Assembly (NCBI GenBank): GCA_014281115.1 | Contig: JACONQ010000002.1 | Coordinates: forward strand, 930,001-994,000 | Source of the DNA: Laburnicola sp. R22_1 | Taxonomy: Eukaryota > Ascomycota > Dothideomycetes > Pleosporales > Didymosphaeriaceae | Reading direction: 5' to 3' | Length of the DNA: 64,000 nt | Part shown: positions 12,049-23,422 of the stretch, one piece after another | Layout of the letters: the number at the start of each line of letters is the position of its first letter | Numbering within the stretch: the stretch's first letter is position 1 | Notes under the pieces: generated by a model | What the model was told of the DNA's origin: nothing | Database searches by the model: none | What the model saw: only the letters and a program-made list of their open reading frames with translations | Translations under genes and position numbers: made by a program

Positions 12049-12909
12049 ATGATCGAGTGCGAATCCTGCTGCCGCGACTTCGTGAACTGGCATGCCGCAC
12101 GCCAGCATATGGACGCACTAGGCCATTGGGCCTGCGAAACATGCGACAACACGTACTGGTCCGAAGAGGGAGCCGAACAGCATATGGACTGGTATGGCCA
12201 TCGACGCCCGCGCTTTGAATGCGAGGCATGTGACGCCTCTTTCTCCTCCTCTCAGGCCGCTAGACAGCATATGGACAACACCAACCACTGGCGAGAGCAC
12301 TGGTGTGATAGCTGCGAAAGGGGCTTCCAAAACGAGAACAACCTCAGGATGGTAGGTCTCCCTCGCGGATCAGCCATATCTGAGGTATGTTGACAGAAGA
12401 TATAGCATCTTAACTCGAAGACGCACAAGGGCTCAGGCATGCTCTGCCCCTTTTGCAAACGACACTTCACGACTGCAACCGGGCTTACGCACCATCTCGA
12501 GACCGGCTCGTGCCCCAACGCCCGGAACCTCAACCACGAGAGCATTCTGGCGCAGATCCGCCGCCGCGACCCAAACCACGTCATCACGAAGAAGCTCATT
12601 TCCTACCCGTCTTCCACACCGACGTCTACGACCGTCACGTCCGCGTCATGGAATGGCTGCGGCTTCGAATGCTATCTCTGCCACAGGGAGTTCAATAGCC
12701 TGCATGGGTTGAGTCAGCATGTAAACAGCCCGGCGCATAGACAGAAGGTGTATCACTGTCCGGGACAAGCATGCTTCAGGGAGTTCAATGCGTTGGCTGG
12801 GCTGTTCAATCATCTGGAGAGTGAGACGTGCGGCGCTGTTCGGTTCGAGACGGTGCAGCGGAAAATGGGAGACTTTATAAGCGGCAAGAAGATGATTGCT
12901 TTTGGTTGA
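12049..12909 (+). CDS. C2H2 zinc-finger protein (268 aa, one intron)
   Basis: Exons 12049-12351 and 12406-12909 are joined by a 54-bp GTAGGT...TAG intron; both phases fit. The protein has about six C2H2-like fingers. Three near-identical N-terminal ones follow C-x2-C...F-x2-(W/S)-x-A-A-x-Q-H-M-x4-H (for example RDFVNWHAARQHMDALGH). A C-terminal trio includes CYLCHREFNSLHGLSQHVNS and a longer CPGQACFREFN finger. It is likely a nuclear DNA- or RNA-binding protein; the target is unknown. It starts 194 bp from the right end of B2 and is nevertheless intact. A second splice choice is unlikely because the spliced junction restores the finger consensus HLNSKTHK. Confidence 0.85.
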
Positions 12910-14068
12910 GGTAGGGAGTGGAGGCATAGTTTGGAAGGTTGAACACAATGCGTTGGATATTAAGAATGTTAGCAACCATTAGGGTTGGATTGTGGCTCCG
13001 TGAAGGCCGGATATTGGAAGGTGTAACAGGTTCTTTGAACGCGGTGTTTTTTTTTAGTTGTAAAGCATGTTTTGTATTAGGTATTGCCGAAGGTCTGCAT
13101 ATGGATATATACCAAGGAGAAGGGCAGGAGGGGTTTGAGTGGGGATGAATACAGGATTCGTTAGTCATCATATATGGCTTTACGAACAGCATCGTATCAT
13201 GTAGTTTCTTAAAACATTCGTTGCACAATAGACGTGTCTTTGATTGATACACGATTCAATCTTTTGTGAGGCCAGGAAATGTTTAAACGTACAGGTTCCA
13301 TGCGATATGAGAGTAAGGAGACATGGCACTGTTGCTACCGAACTAAATTATACGAAAACGATACACAGTCATTTTTTTTCATTCACATAAATTTATAGTC
13401 GACCTAACCTTTTACAGCTTATGAGAAAAATTCACGGTCATTCTAAAAACTTTGGTCGCAGCCGAAATTCTAGAAACCAGCTATTCTACTTAGCTAATCA
13501 CTGCACAAAGTTTCAATAAACTCATAAATAGTTGGTAACGATAATGTCGCCTTGGAACAAAAACGCTCCACACCTCGCGATAATCTTGACTATGTAATAT
13601 CAATTTTACGGAATGATTTGTTATGTTCTAGCATGATTTAATGATTGTTATAAGAAGTTTTGCCATCAACGTGATTGCCCCGTTCAAAGCAATCAAGTTC
13701 CGCCTACCTGACAACGGCAACGAGAGAAATGCAATATGCTCGTAAGCACGCAGGCATCCAACACTTGAAACTGCTTAAGTGTATGGACATGAGCTGGGGG
13801 AATGCTTCGTTAACAACGATGTGGGTAAAATGAGAGTTTATTTTTCTTTCTGGGGGTACAAACTAGAGAGGAAAAACTACAGGATTTGAAGGTTACCCCC
13901 AACGAAAAGGAGAGTGTGTGAATTGAATACTAGGCCGTGTCCGTACACCATGCTACCCCTACACCAAATTCGTTCAAGAATCCCTTTGTACTGGCGAAAT
14001 CGATCAGATTGCCCCTTTCGTCGTGGGTCTGTAGTCGTGATGTGAGTAAATAAACTTTGCTTATTCAT
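12910..14068. other. AT-rich spacer without a supported gene
   Basis: Contains T-runs (near 13050 and 13373) and many short AT tracts. Open frames here are short, lack family features and partly use non-ATG starts. Probably 3' UTRs plus decayed intergenic DNA. Confidence 0.5.
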
Positions 14069-15283
14069 CTAGCTTGAGGGGCAAATAAGGACGACGGAAA
14101 GACCAGGACAACTTACGTCTTCATCACCACCAGCAACATTTTCCACACGATCCTCCGCTTTCCAATGACTCCTCATGAGCACAACCCTCCTCAATTGTTC
14201 CACGCCTCCATCCTCCCTGGTCTCAAGAATTGTATTTAGGATGGCCGACGCGGCTTTCAGACTTGCCGCTCTGATCCAAAGACTCTTCAACCGGTTCGTC
14301 AGGATATACAAGACATTCGAATCTACTTGTGGCCAGTCGAGCTCTAGCTTGTTGACCGAAGTACTTGTTGCAAGGAATTCGTTCAATGCGTCGAGGGTAT
14401 CTTCGTCGGGTGTACGTGATAGACAAAGGGAGAGACTGGAGAGGGTTGCGTGACTGTGGAGGGAGCCTAAGATCTCCGTCGTGAAGAAAAGGGCTGAAGA
14501 GGTCGTAGGGACGTGTTCGATGACAGAGAACGACGCGAGCTGATTCATTTTGCGTAGAAGTGAACTATCGAAGGATTGAGACTTTGTAATGAGGCTACTA
14601 TGTTGTCCTTGTGTTGACGTAAGAAGTGAATGTTGAGATACGATAGAAATTTGAGTCAAGCTGAGACTGGAGAGTATGGCAGCAGTCTCGGTGGCTCCGG
14701 ACGCTGAGAAGCCGTCGAAAGAGAATGCGGTCAGCGCTTTCAAAGGCTGTAGAAAAGCAATACTCTGGTTGTGCATATTGCCCTCAAGACTAAGATCCTT
14801 TAGTGCTGGGTAGTGGTCTACGAGCATGCGTAGCAACATCGCCAAGAAGTCGTCGTACAAGTGCGTCTGCCTTCCTGGGAGCGCCCGGATCGTCAAAGTC
14901 TTGACATTTGGAAGCCTTCTAAATGCCCGATTGAGTGCTTGGAGCTCCTCTTCATAAAGTTCCCACGTTCGAAGGCTTCTTGATCGCTCGGTCAGATTGT
15001 TCGATGGGGTCGGTATCAAAATTGGCGTGAGATCCACATCTTGAAGCTCTATTAGAATATCTTGAACATGCTGAGGCAGGTCTTCGGGTTTCTGTTCTAG
15101 CCATTACAACAAGGCTGATTGGCTTCGGAAGATGATGCGTCTCTGATACAGGTATTTCTGTGTTTCTGAATGTACTTCGCGGCATACTCGCAGTAGCTGC
15201 GATCCCTGGGATAGTGCTTCCTTATATATGACCTCCCGGAGCTCAAGAGGAAGAGCAAAGAAGGATGGAGTTTCGCCACTCAT
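14069..15283 (-). pseudogene. F-box-like protein gene, one in-frame TAA
   Basis: The ATG at 15283 gives MSGETPSFFALPLELREVIY, an F-box-like LPxELRExIY start, then RVCREVHSETQKYLYQRR, the usual follow-on helix of these fungal proteins. TAA at 15104-15106 interrupts; the same frame then runs 344 codons to 14069 with a leucine-rich-repeat-like pattern (LPNVKTLTIRALPG, LKDLSLEGNMHN, LTAFSFDGF). The context SALL-stop-WLEQ fits a CAA (Gln) to TAA change. Total would be 404 codons. Such proteins usually act as substrate adaptors in SCF ubiquitin ligases. An intron hiding the stop is not evident. An extra 5' exon upstream of 15283 is possible. Confidence 0.7.
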
Positions 15284-15780
15284 GCCACTGAGACGGCCTT
15301 GCAAGGAACCTGAATTGAGTTAGGTCAACTTAGAATGGAATTGAACCGGACCAGTAGCTGGCTTTTACCTAGAAGCGAATAATATGAGTTGATACACCAC
15401 AAGTGGCGCGTCAGTAAGGACAGTCAGGTGCGCCAACAACTCGATAACAGAAATTTTGGTTGGGAACTGATAACAAGCACAAGTGACCGGGATATGTCGG
15501 TCGACGCGCACTGAATACGGACGATCTCAAGCTGATGGAAGGTGCCATCATGAACGCGGGACGACTGGTTCTTTTAAGGAGGGACATAACTCCATAAGAC
15601 TGCGCATAACAAGTAGCGGTTTGCGCCAGAAGTGGTCATGCGTTCTGGTATTGTAGAAGACCGCTTGTTTTTGTCTGTGGTATCGGACCAAGTTGAGATA
15701 GGTGCAAAACACTATTCCGTCCGAAACCCTGTATTTCTGCTGATCGGCATGTTATTGACACGCTTAGAGAATCTTTTGTT
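15284..15780. other. Spacer between F-box-like pseudogene and TE nest
   Basis: No coding frame with family features; probably the promoter of the F-box-like gene. Confidence 0.45.
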
Positions 15781-15788
15781 AGCCGAAC
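15781..15788. repeat. 8-bp target-site duplication AGCCGAAC, left copy
   Basis: Direct repeat of 19881-19888, immediately outside the 56-bp inverted repeats of the outer element. An 8-bp duplication is typical of hAT elements. Confidence 0.85.
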
Positions 15789-16097
15789 CAGCGTAGCTAA
15801 CGTACCGTAGCGGAGTACGGCCGCAAGTACGGCCGAAGCGTGCATAGTTTATAGAGTGCGCTTTTTACCTTAAAACTAAGCTAGCGTATACAGATACGAG
15901 TCACATAGGGTTTCGAGTCACCCCACCAAAACGCGACACCTGCACAAAACACGCGGTTTCTCTCTACAACGCCTTTATAATTGCCATTGAGTACACATAG
16001 ATTCAAGCGTTGCAGCTGCTATAACTACTGCAGCCCTTTCTGAAGCGCTTGCTACAGTAGATCTACGTTGCTGAGCTGCTAAAGCCTCAGCTGCGCG

Positions 16098-16112
16098 CAT
16101 AGCCTCTCTAAT
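16098..16112. repeat. 15-bp target-site duplication of LINE-2, left copy
   Basis: CATAGCCTCTCTAAT, repeated at 18239-18253; the first C is ambiguous with the tail. Confidence 0.88.
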
Positions 16113-18238
16113 GGGGTGAGACCAACAAGGTCACCTTTGCCCCAGAAAAGCAGGAAATGATACACCTGACTAGACAGCGGAGCAACTACGCACCACCATG
16201 TGTTGTAGATGAGCAGCTCACGATCTACCCTATTCTCCTAGGTAGAGAGCACAGCCAGCCAGCCCTGCGTTGGTTAGGAGTGTGGTTTAACCGCAGACTT
16301 ACCTTTAGACGACACGTAGCCACACGCACTGCAAAAGCTACTAGGGTAGCTTATTATATTCGCAGTCTGGCTAGGACCACCTATAGACCACCAGCTAGCT
16401 CCCTCCGCAAGGCCACTATTGCCTGTGTATACCCGTCGCTTCTGTACGGGACGGAATGCTAGTACAGAGGCCGCACTAAGCAGCCACATACACTCAAACT
16501 AGGCAGGTTACAAGAGGTTAGCGCTTACGTTAGATGGCACATAGCTGCTATAGACAAGACACTGGCTATAGCAGCAAGGGGCATTCTACTAGCGTGGAGA
16601 ACAACCCCTACAGCTGCACTCTTCCGCGACGCCAGACTACTGTCTGCAGTAGTAGCACTAGAGGAAGCTAAAATTAAATTTGCAACCCACCTGCGCACTA
16701 TAGATGCAGACTATCCTCTTACTAGGCGCATATTAGTATATATAGTAAATAGGGGTGTAAAAATAGGACAACTATAGCAAGTTAAGACCAAAGTCTAACA
16801 GATGGCATCTCTTCTACTAGAGATCCTTAGGACTACACTCACAGCCCCTCACTACTTAAGTGGCTGCCGAATTAACCTAACGCTTAGCATAGACAAGAAG
16901 ACTGCAGCTAAGGCTTTTAATATATAGTGGGCCCATCTCCCACCACTAGACGTGACTATCTTCTTAGATGGCTCTAAATAGTACACAAAGGAAGGAGGAA
17001 AGCGGGTCACTTATGGCTTTGCAGTGTATTAGAATGGAAAGCAACTGCAGACTGGACGTGGGTCGCTTAACTCTACCTCGCACGTCTTTGACGCTAAGGC
17101 AATAGGAGTATAGAGAGGCCTCTAGCACACTATAAGACAACTAGAGTTTAATACCCATTAAATCTGGCTGTGCATAGACAGCACCTTAGTTATATGGTGT
17201 CTAAGGGGCGACGCACCCCCTACCTCTTAATAGGCCTTTCTAGAGTGCCACAGCGCTATAGAGACTCACAATGTCTCTATTAAATGGGCCCCTAGACACC
17301 TAGGCATTAAAGGAAATAAGGCAGCAGACAGATTAGCTAATCTAGAAGCCTAACACCTATCACCTACAATAGGTAAAGCTGCTCTACCTACACTCTTAGG
17401 CATTAAGACAATTGCTCACAAGACATTACAACACACACAATAGATCTAGTGGTCTAAAAAGAAGAACAAACTCTCTAGATAGTACAAAAGCTAGCACCTA
17501 GACTACGCACCATATAGCAGTCTAAAGAAACTAGACCTACTAAGAGCTATCCTAGCCAGACTGCTTTCTATCTAGTCTAGATATAGGGATTTTGCCTAGT
17601 ACTACTGAAAATATAACTATAAGAATGCAAACCTCACCTGCTTATGCAGACAGGACAAGACACCTAAGCACCTCGCGCTTTGCCGCAAGACTCTAGGGAC
17701 GTTTAGCAGATGGCCACTTCGACCACCTATACCGCCATCCAGCCAGGCTAATGGCCTAGCGTACACTGCAGCACTAATAAGGGAGCCAGAGTTCTTTGGA
17801 GCCTTTACCAAACTAACGCAGTACTATACCAGGATCTGCCCCCGCTAGCTCTTGCAGCCCTGCAAAAGCAATAGGTAATGCAGCACCTAGTGGAACTAGG
17901 TCCAGCACAAGAGCTGCAATACTCCTTACCCCTCTTCCTCTCTTTCTCTCCCCCCCCCCCTACACACACACACACTCTCTCTCTCTCGGCACATAGATGC
18001 CTCAAAATGCAAGGAAATCACCCTAATGTACACGCACTGCTCAGTCTCTCTAACTAGAAGGGGAGCTGTAGTTCCGAAATAGTAGCAATACCCGCGCAGG
18101 CAAGAAATGCTTTCTAGGGTAGTGTGTTAGCACTGCAATTCCATAGCTTAGCACGTCGTATATGCCCTTCGGGAGGCGAGATGGTGGACTTAATCCCCAT
18201 CAACTAGACGAAAAATGAATACCAACCAACCAACCAAC
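16113..18238 (+). mobile_element. LINE-2: 5'-truncated copy of the LINE-1 family, plus strand
   Basis: 2.1 kb. It begins inside the reverse transcriptase, just after the YADD motif (GETNKVTFAPEK), and runs through the RT thumb (LGVWFNRRLTFRRHVATRTA), RNase H (~16950-17350) and the terminal knuckle CRQDKTPKHLALC (~17640-17685) to the same GT/GA microsatellite (reverse-complement sense) and a (CCAA)n tail at 18221-18239. A 15-bp duplication flanks it. It is nearly identical to the 3' third of LINE-1 but in opposite orientation. 5' truncation is the usual result of target-primed reverse transcription. Confidence 0.92.
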
Positions 18239-18253
18239 CATAGCCTCTCTAAT
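18239..18253. repeat. 15-bp target-site duplication of LINE-2, right copy
   Basis: Repeat of 16098-16112, directly after the CCAA tail. Confidence 0.88.
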
Positions 18254-19880
18254 AGTCTCTGCTTCTGCAAAGCGTTGATTTGGGTCTATCTGAATGCGCT
18301 TTCGACAACGCTGAGAGCTAGCAGTTTATAGATGATGCTCAAGGCGTCTTTTCTCTGATTCAAGTCCTGCAGCTCTAGCATTTGCAGCTGCTAGCGCCTT
18401 ACCTGCTTTCTGTAGGAGTAGCCGGGTCCTACGACCTAGATTCTCGACGCTCTGGACGTCGCGCTGCGCTATATAGAGATCGCGAGGGCCTTGAGGGGTC
18501 GAGAGGAAGCTCTGAGGCTGCTGCTGAGGCTGCTGCTGATGCGTAGGCGTAGTAGGCCTCTGGGAGACTTGCGACGAGCTGAGCACGTGATTGATGTTGA
18601 ATGGGCAGATACCAGCAGCCTGCCAGCCAGCTCGAATCACACGCTCTGTGAAGCCTTCCTCCCTAGCTTGATAGTAGCAGGCAATAAAGCGCTCCTTCTT
18701 AACAGGTGCGGCGTCGTCGAGCGATGCGAGCTCCTGGATCTGGCGTCGGTAACTAGACTTGATTACAGAGAATGGAGCGAGATCTAGAGGCTGTAGGACG
18801 TGCGACGAATGCGCAGGTAGATAGAGAAGCTCAATTCGATGCTGTTTGCAAAGCCATAGGAAGTCTATGTCAATATGGCTGCCGTGACCGTCAAGGATAA
18901 GGAGGCGGTACTGGCCATCACCTACAGCCGTCTCGGGGATAAAAATGCGCTGTAACCACTCAACACCTATCGCGTTTGACGTCCATCCATTCTCTAAGGT
19001 TGTATACAGCCAGCTAGGTACGTAGGACGATGGGAACCAGGTAGTTTGTAGGCTCTGGCCTTTGAAGATGACCGCGCAGCGTAGTTTCCGCCCTGTTACT
19101 GATACGCACTCAATTATAGAGACCCACTCGCAATTCTCTGGTAATCGAATATAAGCCTTTTTCTTTCGACTACTAGAGAGTACTCTGGTGTTTGTACATA
19201 CTCCTAGAGCGACGCCAGTCTCATCCATATTGTATGTATTCTCCGCCTGTATATTAAACCGCTGTCAAGTCTACTCGTAGCGCTCTAGGAACGCGCGTAA
19301 CTGCTCTGGACTCGCTGCATTAGCTCTCTGAGCCTCAAGTTTTCTACCAATGACTGAGGCGACGCGTGGCTGTCGCTTGATAAAGTGGGATAGCCAGAGC
19401 TTGCCAATAGGCTGATTATCGCCGTTCATACGTAGGATTCGATTGGCCATTTCTCGAGCGCGAGCGTGTGAGGGAGGGCAGGCGCGTGCGTCTTCTTCGA
19501 GGATCCAGTCTACTAGGAAGTCCTCCTGTAGAGGAGTCAATCGCTGTTGGTGTTGATGGCTGGTACGGCTATCGGTTGCGCCTCGTATACGTGCAGAGAG
19601 AGTAGGTGCAGGAATGCCATACGCCTTAGCTGCAGCCCGCTGGCTATTATAAATGCCTGCATTGTAATCAGCAATAGCTGATTGTATAGCTACCTCACGG
19701 GCGTCCATATTGATGAGCGTTGTGGAGAGATATCGCGTGTTTTGTGCAGGTGTCGCGTTTTGGTGGGGTGACTCGAAACCCTATGTGACTCGTATCTGTA
19801 TACGCTAGCTTAATACGGCAGCTGTGCACGCTTCGGCCGTACTTGCGGCCGTACTCCGCTACGGTACGTTGGCTACGCTG

Positions 19881-19888
19881 AGCCGAAC
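19881..19888. repeat. 8-bp target-site duplication AGCCGAAC, right copy
   Basis: Partner of 15781-15788. Confidence 0.85.
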
Positions 19889-21687
19889 CCGGACGTTGAC
19901 CGTCCCGCAAGGAACAGAAATTACTCCGCATACTTGAATTTATGATAGACCAATGAATAGCGCTCGAGGGTCCGAAAAAGCCAATCGACTACTGCTGCTA
20001 ATGCAGAACGGTCTCGGTTAGACGACCCGCGACGCCAGCACCTAAAGGCATACAAACTCACGCTGATTCGTCCTCAACATTTATAATGCGAGCCGGAGAA
20101 CATGAGACGCGTGAAAGCAGTGGGGCGTAGCGTTGTGCGAACAGCGTCGTAGATTTGGAAGGCCACATAACAGGAAAATGACATAGAGCAGATTAGCCTG
20201 GTTGTGATACTGCAGGCGTGATGAAGGCGCGGACGCGGATCTCTCGTTGTGGCACCTTACGCAGAAAGAGAAATCGTACGAGATCGAACCATTGTAGTTC
20301 GCTGGACTCAGCGCCAGCTGTGCCCTACCGGTTAGCCTCCAAGTAATTCCCTTTTTGGCTACATGGAACGAATTTTCTTCGTAGCCAACTTAAATTGCCC
20401 ACTGGCGTAAAGACCGTATTGTCTTGTAGGGGATCCATGAAAATCGAGGCATGTTATATGTCAAGCATAAAGAGATATTAATGCTACGCCGATGTCGATC
20501 CGGGATCACCGAGCTTCTGGAAAACCGCATTAAAAATTCAATATTCGATTGATGCCCGATTCAAAAATCTAATCCCAGCGTCCCTGATTAGCCCAGATTA
20601 CTATAGAGAAGCAACAACCCGGAATAGAGGCTGGCCCTGTAAGCTGCCAGCCATAGTTCCACCCGTTCGTATAGCGGGAGGGTATGTGAACGATTTGTTA
20701 GTTGTGGTTCTCGTCGGCGAGTTTAGCTGTAGAAGTTGGAAAATCATACGATCTGTGATCGCTGCACATCAGATTCTGCCAAAAACCACCTGGATGATTG
20801 AGAATTAACATAATGCTGCCTGGACCACGGTTAGTGGTTAGTGGTGGTGGTCAGAAACCGGATCTGACAGGTACCGAATTAGTGGTTCAAGCGCTTACGC
20901 TAGACCTCTTAAAGAATAGGTCCCGCCTTTCATTTGCAAGTCTAGACCTTCAGTGTTCGGTCCTCCCCGCGCATCTATCGTCTCCTCCAGAGCTTTGGCT
21001 CGTGTCTTGATCTCGAAATGCCGTGCACTGCCGTGGCAAAATACCGCCAGAGGCACCACTAGGGATCAAAACCGTCATAGGACCAGTGGCGCAACCGCAC
21101 ACCTACAAGTCTGTGAGTATGACACCTAGGGCCACCGATTCTATACCCCTACCTCTTTGCCCTAGGCAAATATTAACAAGACGAAGTGGCAGGCCGTCGA
21201 CAGATCGGCAGTCAGCCGATTGGATTGGTTATCGTGTTTAGTATAGAAAACATGTCAGCCGCTCGACATATTGGTGACCATGTTGCTCGCGCTTTCCATC
21301 TGTTTCCTGTTCTGTCGACCCACCGTTCCACACGGACAAGGCCAGGCTAAAAGAATCTGCAATCGATATGCTGACCACGTGTATGGCTACAGGATTGGTA
21401 GATCCCTACCGAGCTAGGTAGGGGTACAAGGCTGTAAAAACCTACAGCCGGGTCCAGGAGCTTGATCCAACAAGCCACAGAGCACTCCGTCGATAAATGC
21501 GACATTATTCTCCTCGTCGAACATGTCCTTTTAACGGGTTGATTGGAGAAAACCTCCATCTGATCCTGATCCCCGGATGTATTCGGCAGTAGCACGTTGA
21601 AACGTCTGCAGCATGGCCTAGTGAGGGGTTCGCATTTGTAGAGCGCCACAGCTCTCAGCCATCCGCCTTGCATATGCACTGGGATGC

Positions 21688-21740
21688 ATTCAACAGCATG
21701 CATGGAGCACGGATGAATTCAACAGCATGCATGGAGCACG
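21688..21740. repeat. Two-copy tandem repeat, period 29 bp
   Basis: A 24-bp unit beginning ATTCAACAGCATGCATGG is present at 21688-21711 and 21717-21740 with identical sequence and a 5-bp spacer. Confidence 0.8.
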
Positions 21741-22122
21741 ACGCCGAGATCACAAGTAAGAGCAGCGGCTTGTGTCTGTTTTATGGAACGCCATCAACAG
21801 ACCACCTCGAGTGGATCACAAACTTCAAACCACTGGGCAAATACGTTCTACCACAACTAGGACCATTCATAAGCCGATGCTCATGAAAATTAAAGCAAAA
21901 CGTCTGATTCAACAAAATCAATGCCGTTTCGACGACTCCCAGCCAATATTTGGGTGGCACTCCTTGACGGCACGTCGTTGGACAAGATCAGAGCGGGAAG
22001 GGAAAACCTAACAGCATCAACGGTCAACGATTCTTCGCAGTTGTAAATATCGTAAGCCCTGCGGCATCAACATGATCGACATGCAGCATGCACGGCGCTG
22101 GCACATCGGAAGCGCGGGCAGC

Positions 22123-22165
22123 CAGCGTAGCCAACGTACCGTAACGATATTACGGCCCGTAGTGA
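22123..22165. repeat. Solo terminus related to the hAT-like MITE
   Basis: The first 21 bases (CAGCGTAGCCAACGTACCGT and one more) equal the right-hand MITE terminus at 19880 read inward; similarity then fades through TACGGCC. No matching right end was seen in the next kilobase, so this is a fragment or a diverged element. Confidence 0.6.
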
Positions 22166-23422
22166 CCCCGTCCCACCTTCCCAACTAACAGACACTCTAC
22201 TTCCAATTCAAGCCAAAGCTACCATCTCCCCAAACCTCAAAAGTCACCCACTCACAGTCCTATTCACCAAAGCGCCACAACCTCAACAACCTACCAGTCA
22301 GCACCCGCAGCCCATCAGCCCAACACAACACACCTCAAACCCAACACCATCCCCCACCACGCCACCATCATCTCACCAACAACCCCCTCGTCTATCTATC
22401 CCCAAACCAGCCCATCCGACATTCCCGCACGTGGAAGCAAGCCCCACCCGTACAAACCCGCACGCGAGACAAGTCGCACAACCCCCCCGTGAAAACGACC
22501 ATGTGGCACAGGCGCCACCTGCATTCTTACTTTGTAGATTCGAGGCTCCTCTGCTGCAACATGGGATCGAGCCTTCTGACATGCAAAGTGGACTCCAGCC
22601 CTCCAGCCTTCCAGCCCTCTGCCATACTCCCTCGAAAACTTGCAGCCTGAACCAAGCCACCCACACCAAGATAGCCACACATACCAACGTAGCTTCGCAT
22701 CCGCTGTGGCACCCCATCTCTCGAATAGGGACGACATTCTGACATGCAGGTGCTTTGTTTCAAACAGATATAGCCCAGATATCATACGCGGGGCGTCTGC
22801 CCGCGACATGCCTGCACCCACCCAACACGGAGGCATATCGTGTGTTCGCCTCCGCTGACCTCTATAGTAGGTCAGTAGTTTGTCTCAAACAAACAAACAT
22901 CGTACGAGGTCCTCCTTCTCAGACCATATCCACCCCTACATTAGCTATTCCAACTCCCCCATGGGCTGATTCAAGCAAACAAATAAACAGCTGTAGCTCA
23001 GAAAATCATACGATATTTGCCCCCAACCTCGGGCACATTTTCGCTACGCTATCCAACACGTATTCATTCACCCGTACAACCGTCCGTGACTCTGGTCGGC
23101 CCGCAAAGATAGAGTGGTGGTGTATACACATAACATTCGATTACTGCTCCAGTCTAATCCCAAATTATCCGCAAACACACCCTAAAAGTGACTTCAAAAG
23201 GCATCGGAAGACTACTGGTACAATAAATAGCAGTAATGATCCACAAGGACAGAACACCGATGAAAAAGGCCCTCGTCTTTTCATACACATTCAAACCCTC
23301 GCATTCCTGCTGATATGGAAGAGCGTACCGCATACGCCACACTACCGCTTCCTCCAGACCCCGCCACTAGCACTAGATTCTAGAAGTTCTTCAAGCCACA
23401 AACAAGCCCGTCGTGTACTCGC

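Larger units (their letters stand above)
15990..19708 (-). pseudogene. Transposase of element C, with three stops and interrupted by LINE-2
   Basis: ATG at 19708. HTH region QRAAAKAYGIPAPTLSARIR, a CENP-B-type segment around residues 65-140, then the DDE core: YNMDETG, LILDGHGSHID and HVLQPLDLAPF supply the three acidic positions. A Gln-rich linker follows. Stops: TAG and TGA just upstream of 19260, and TAA at 18326-18328. The C-terminal basic/Ala-rich tail (RKRIQIDPNQRFAEAET) is then cut by LINE-2 at 16098-18253 and resumes on the far side (EAMRAAEALAAQQRRS). Confidence 0.88.
15879..19810 (-). mobile_element. Pogo-type DNA transposon C, inserted in the MITE and split by LINE-2
   Basis: Perfect 77-bp terminal inverted repeats start AGCTAGCGTATACAGATACG, with TA duplications at 15877-15878 and 19811-19812. 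Minus LINE-2 the element is about 1.8 kb. It carries one minus-strand transposase. The termini are far longer than in A, B or D, and the protein is only distantly related, so this is a separate family. Confidence 0.9.
15789..19880. mobile_element. hAT-like MITE, outermost layer of a three-deep nest
   Basis: The 56-bp terminal inverted repeats start CAGCGTAGC and differ at one base between ends (15789-15844 and the inverted 19825-19880). They carry the internal repeat GTACGGCCG twice. Without the inner insertion the element is about 158 bp (15789-15878 plus 19813-19880): short and non-coding, so a MITE. The 8-bp duplication and the CAG start suggest mobilisation by a hAT transposase encoded elsewhere. 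A diverged copy of this terminus is at 22123. Confidence 0.82.
19889..23422. other. 3.5-kb gene-free region
   Basis: No open frame with recognisable features on either strand. Visible structure: a 24-bp direct repeat at 21688-21711 and 21717-21740, a hAT-like terminus at 22123, a strongly G-poor plus strand at about 22190-22420, and a TTGGCTAC/GTAGCCAA inverted pair at 20355/20381. The 247-codon frame at 22755-23498 starts with TTG, overlaps the PDB1 3' end and has no domain features. Confidence 0.5.
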
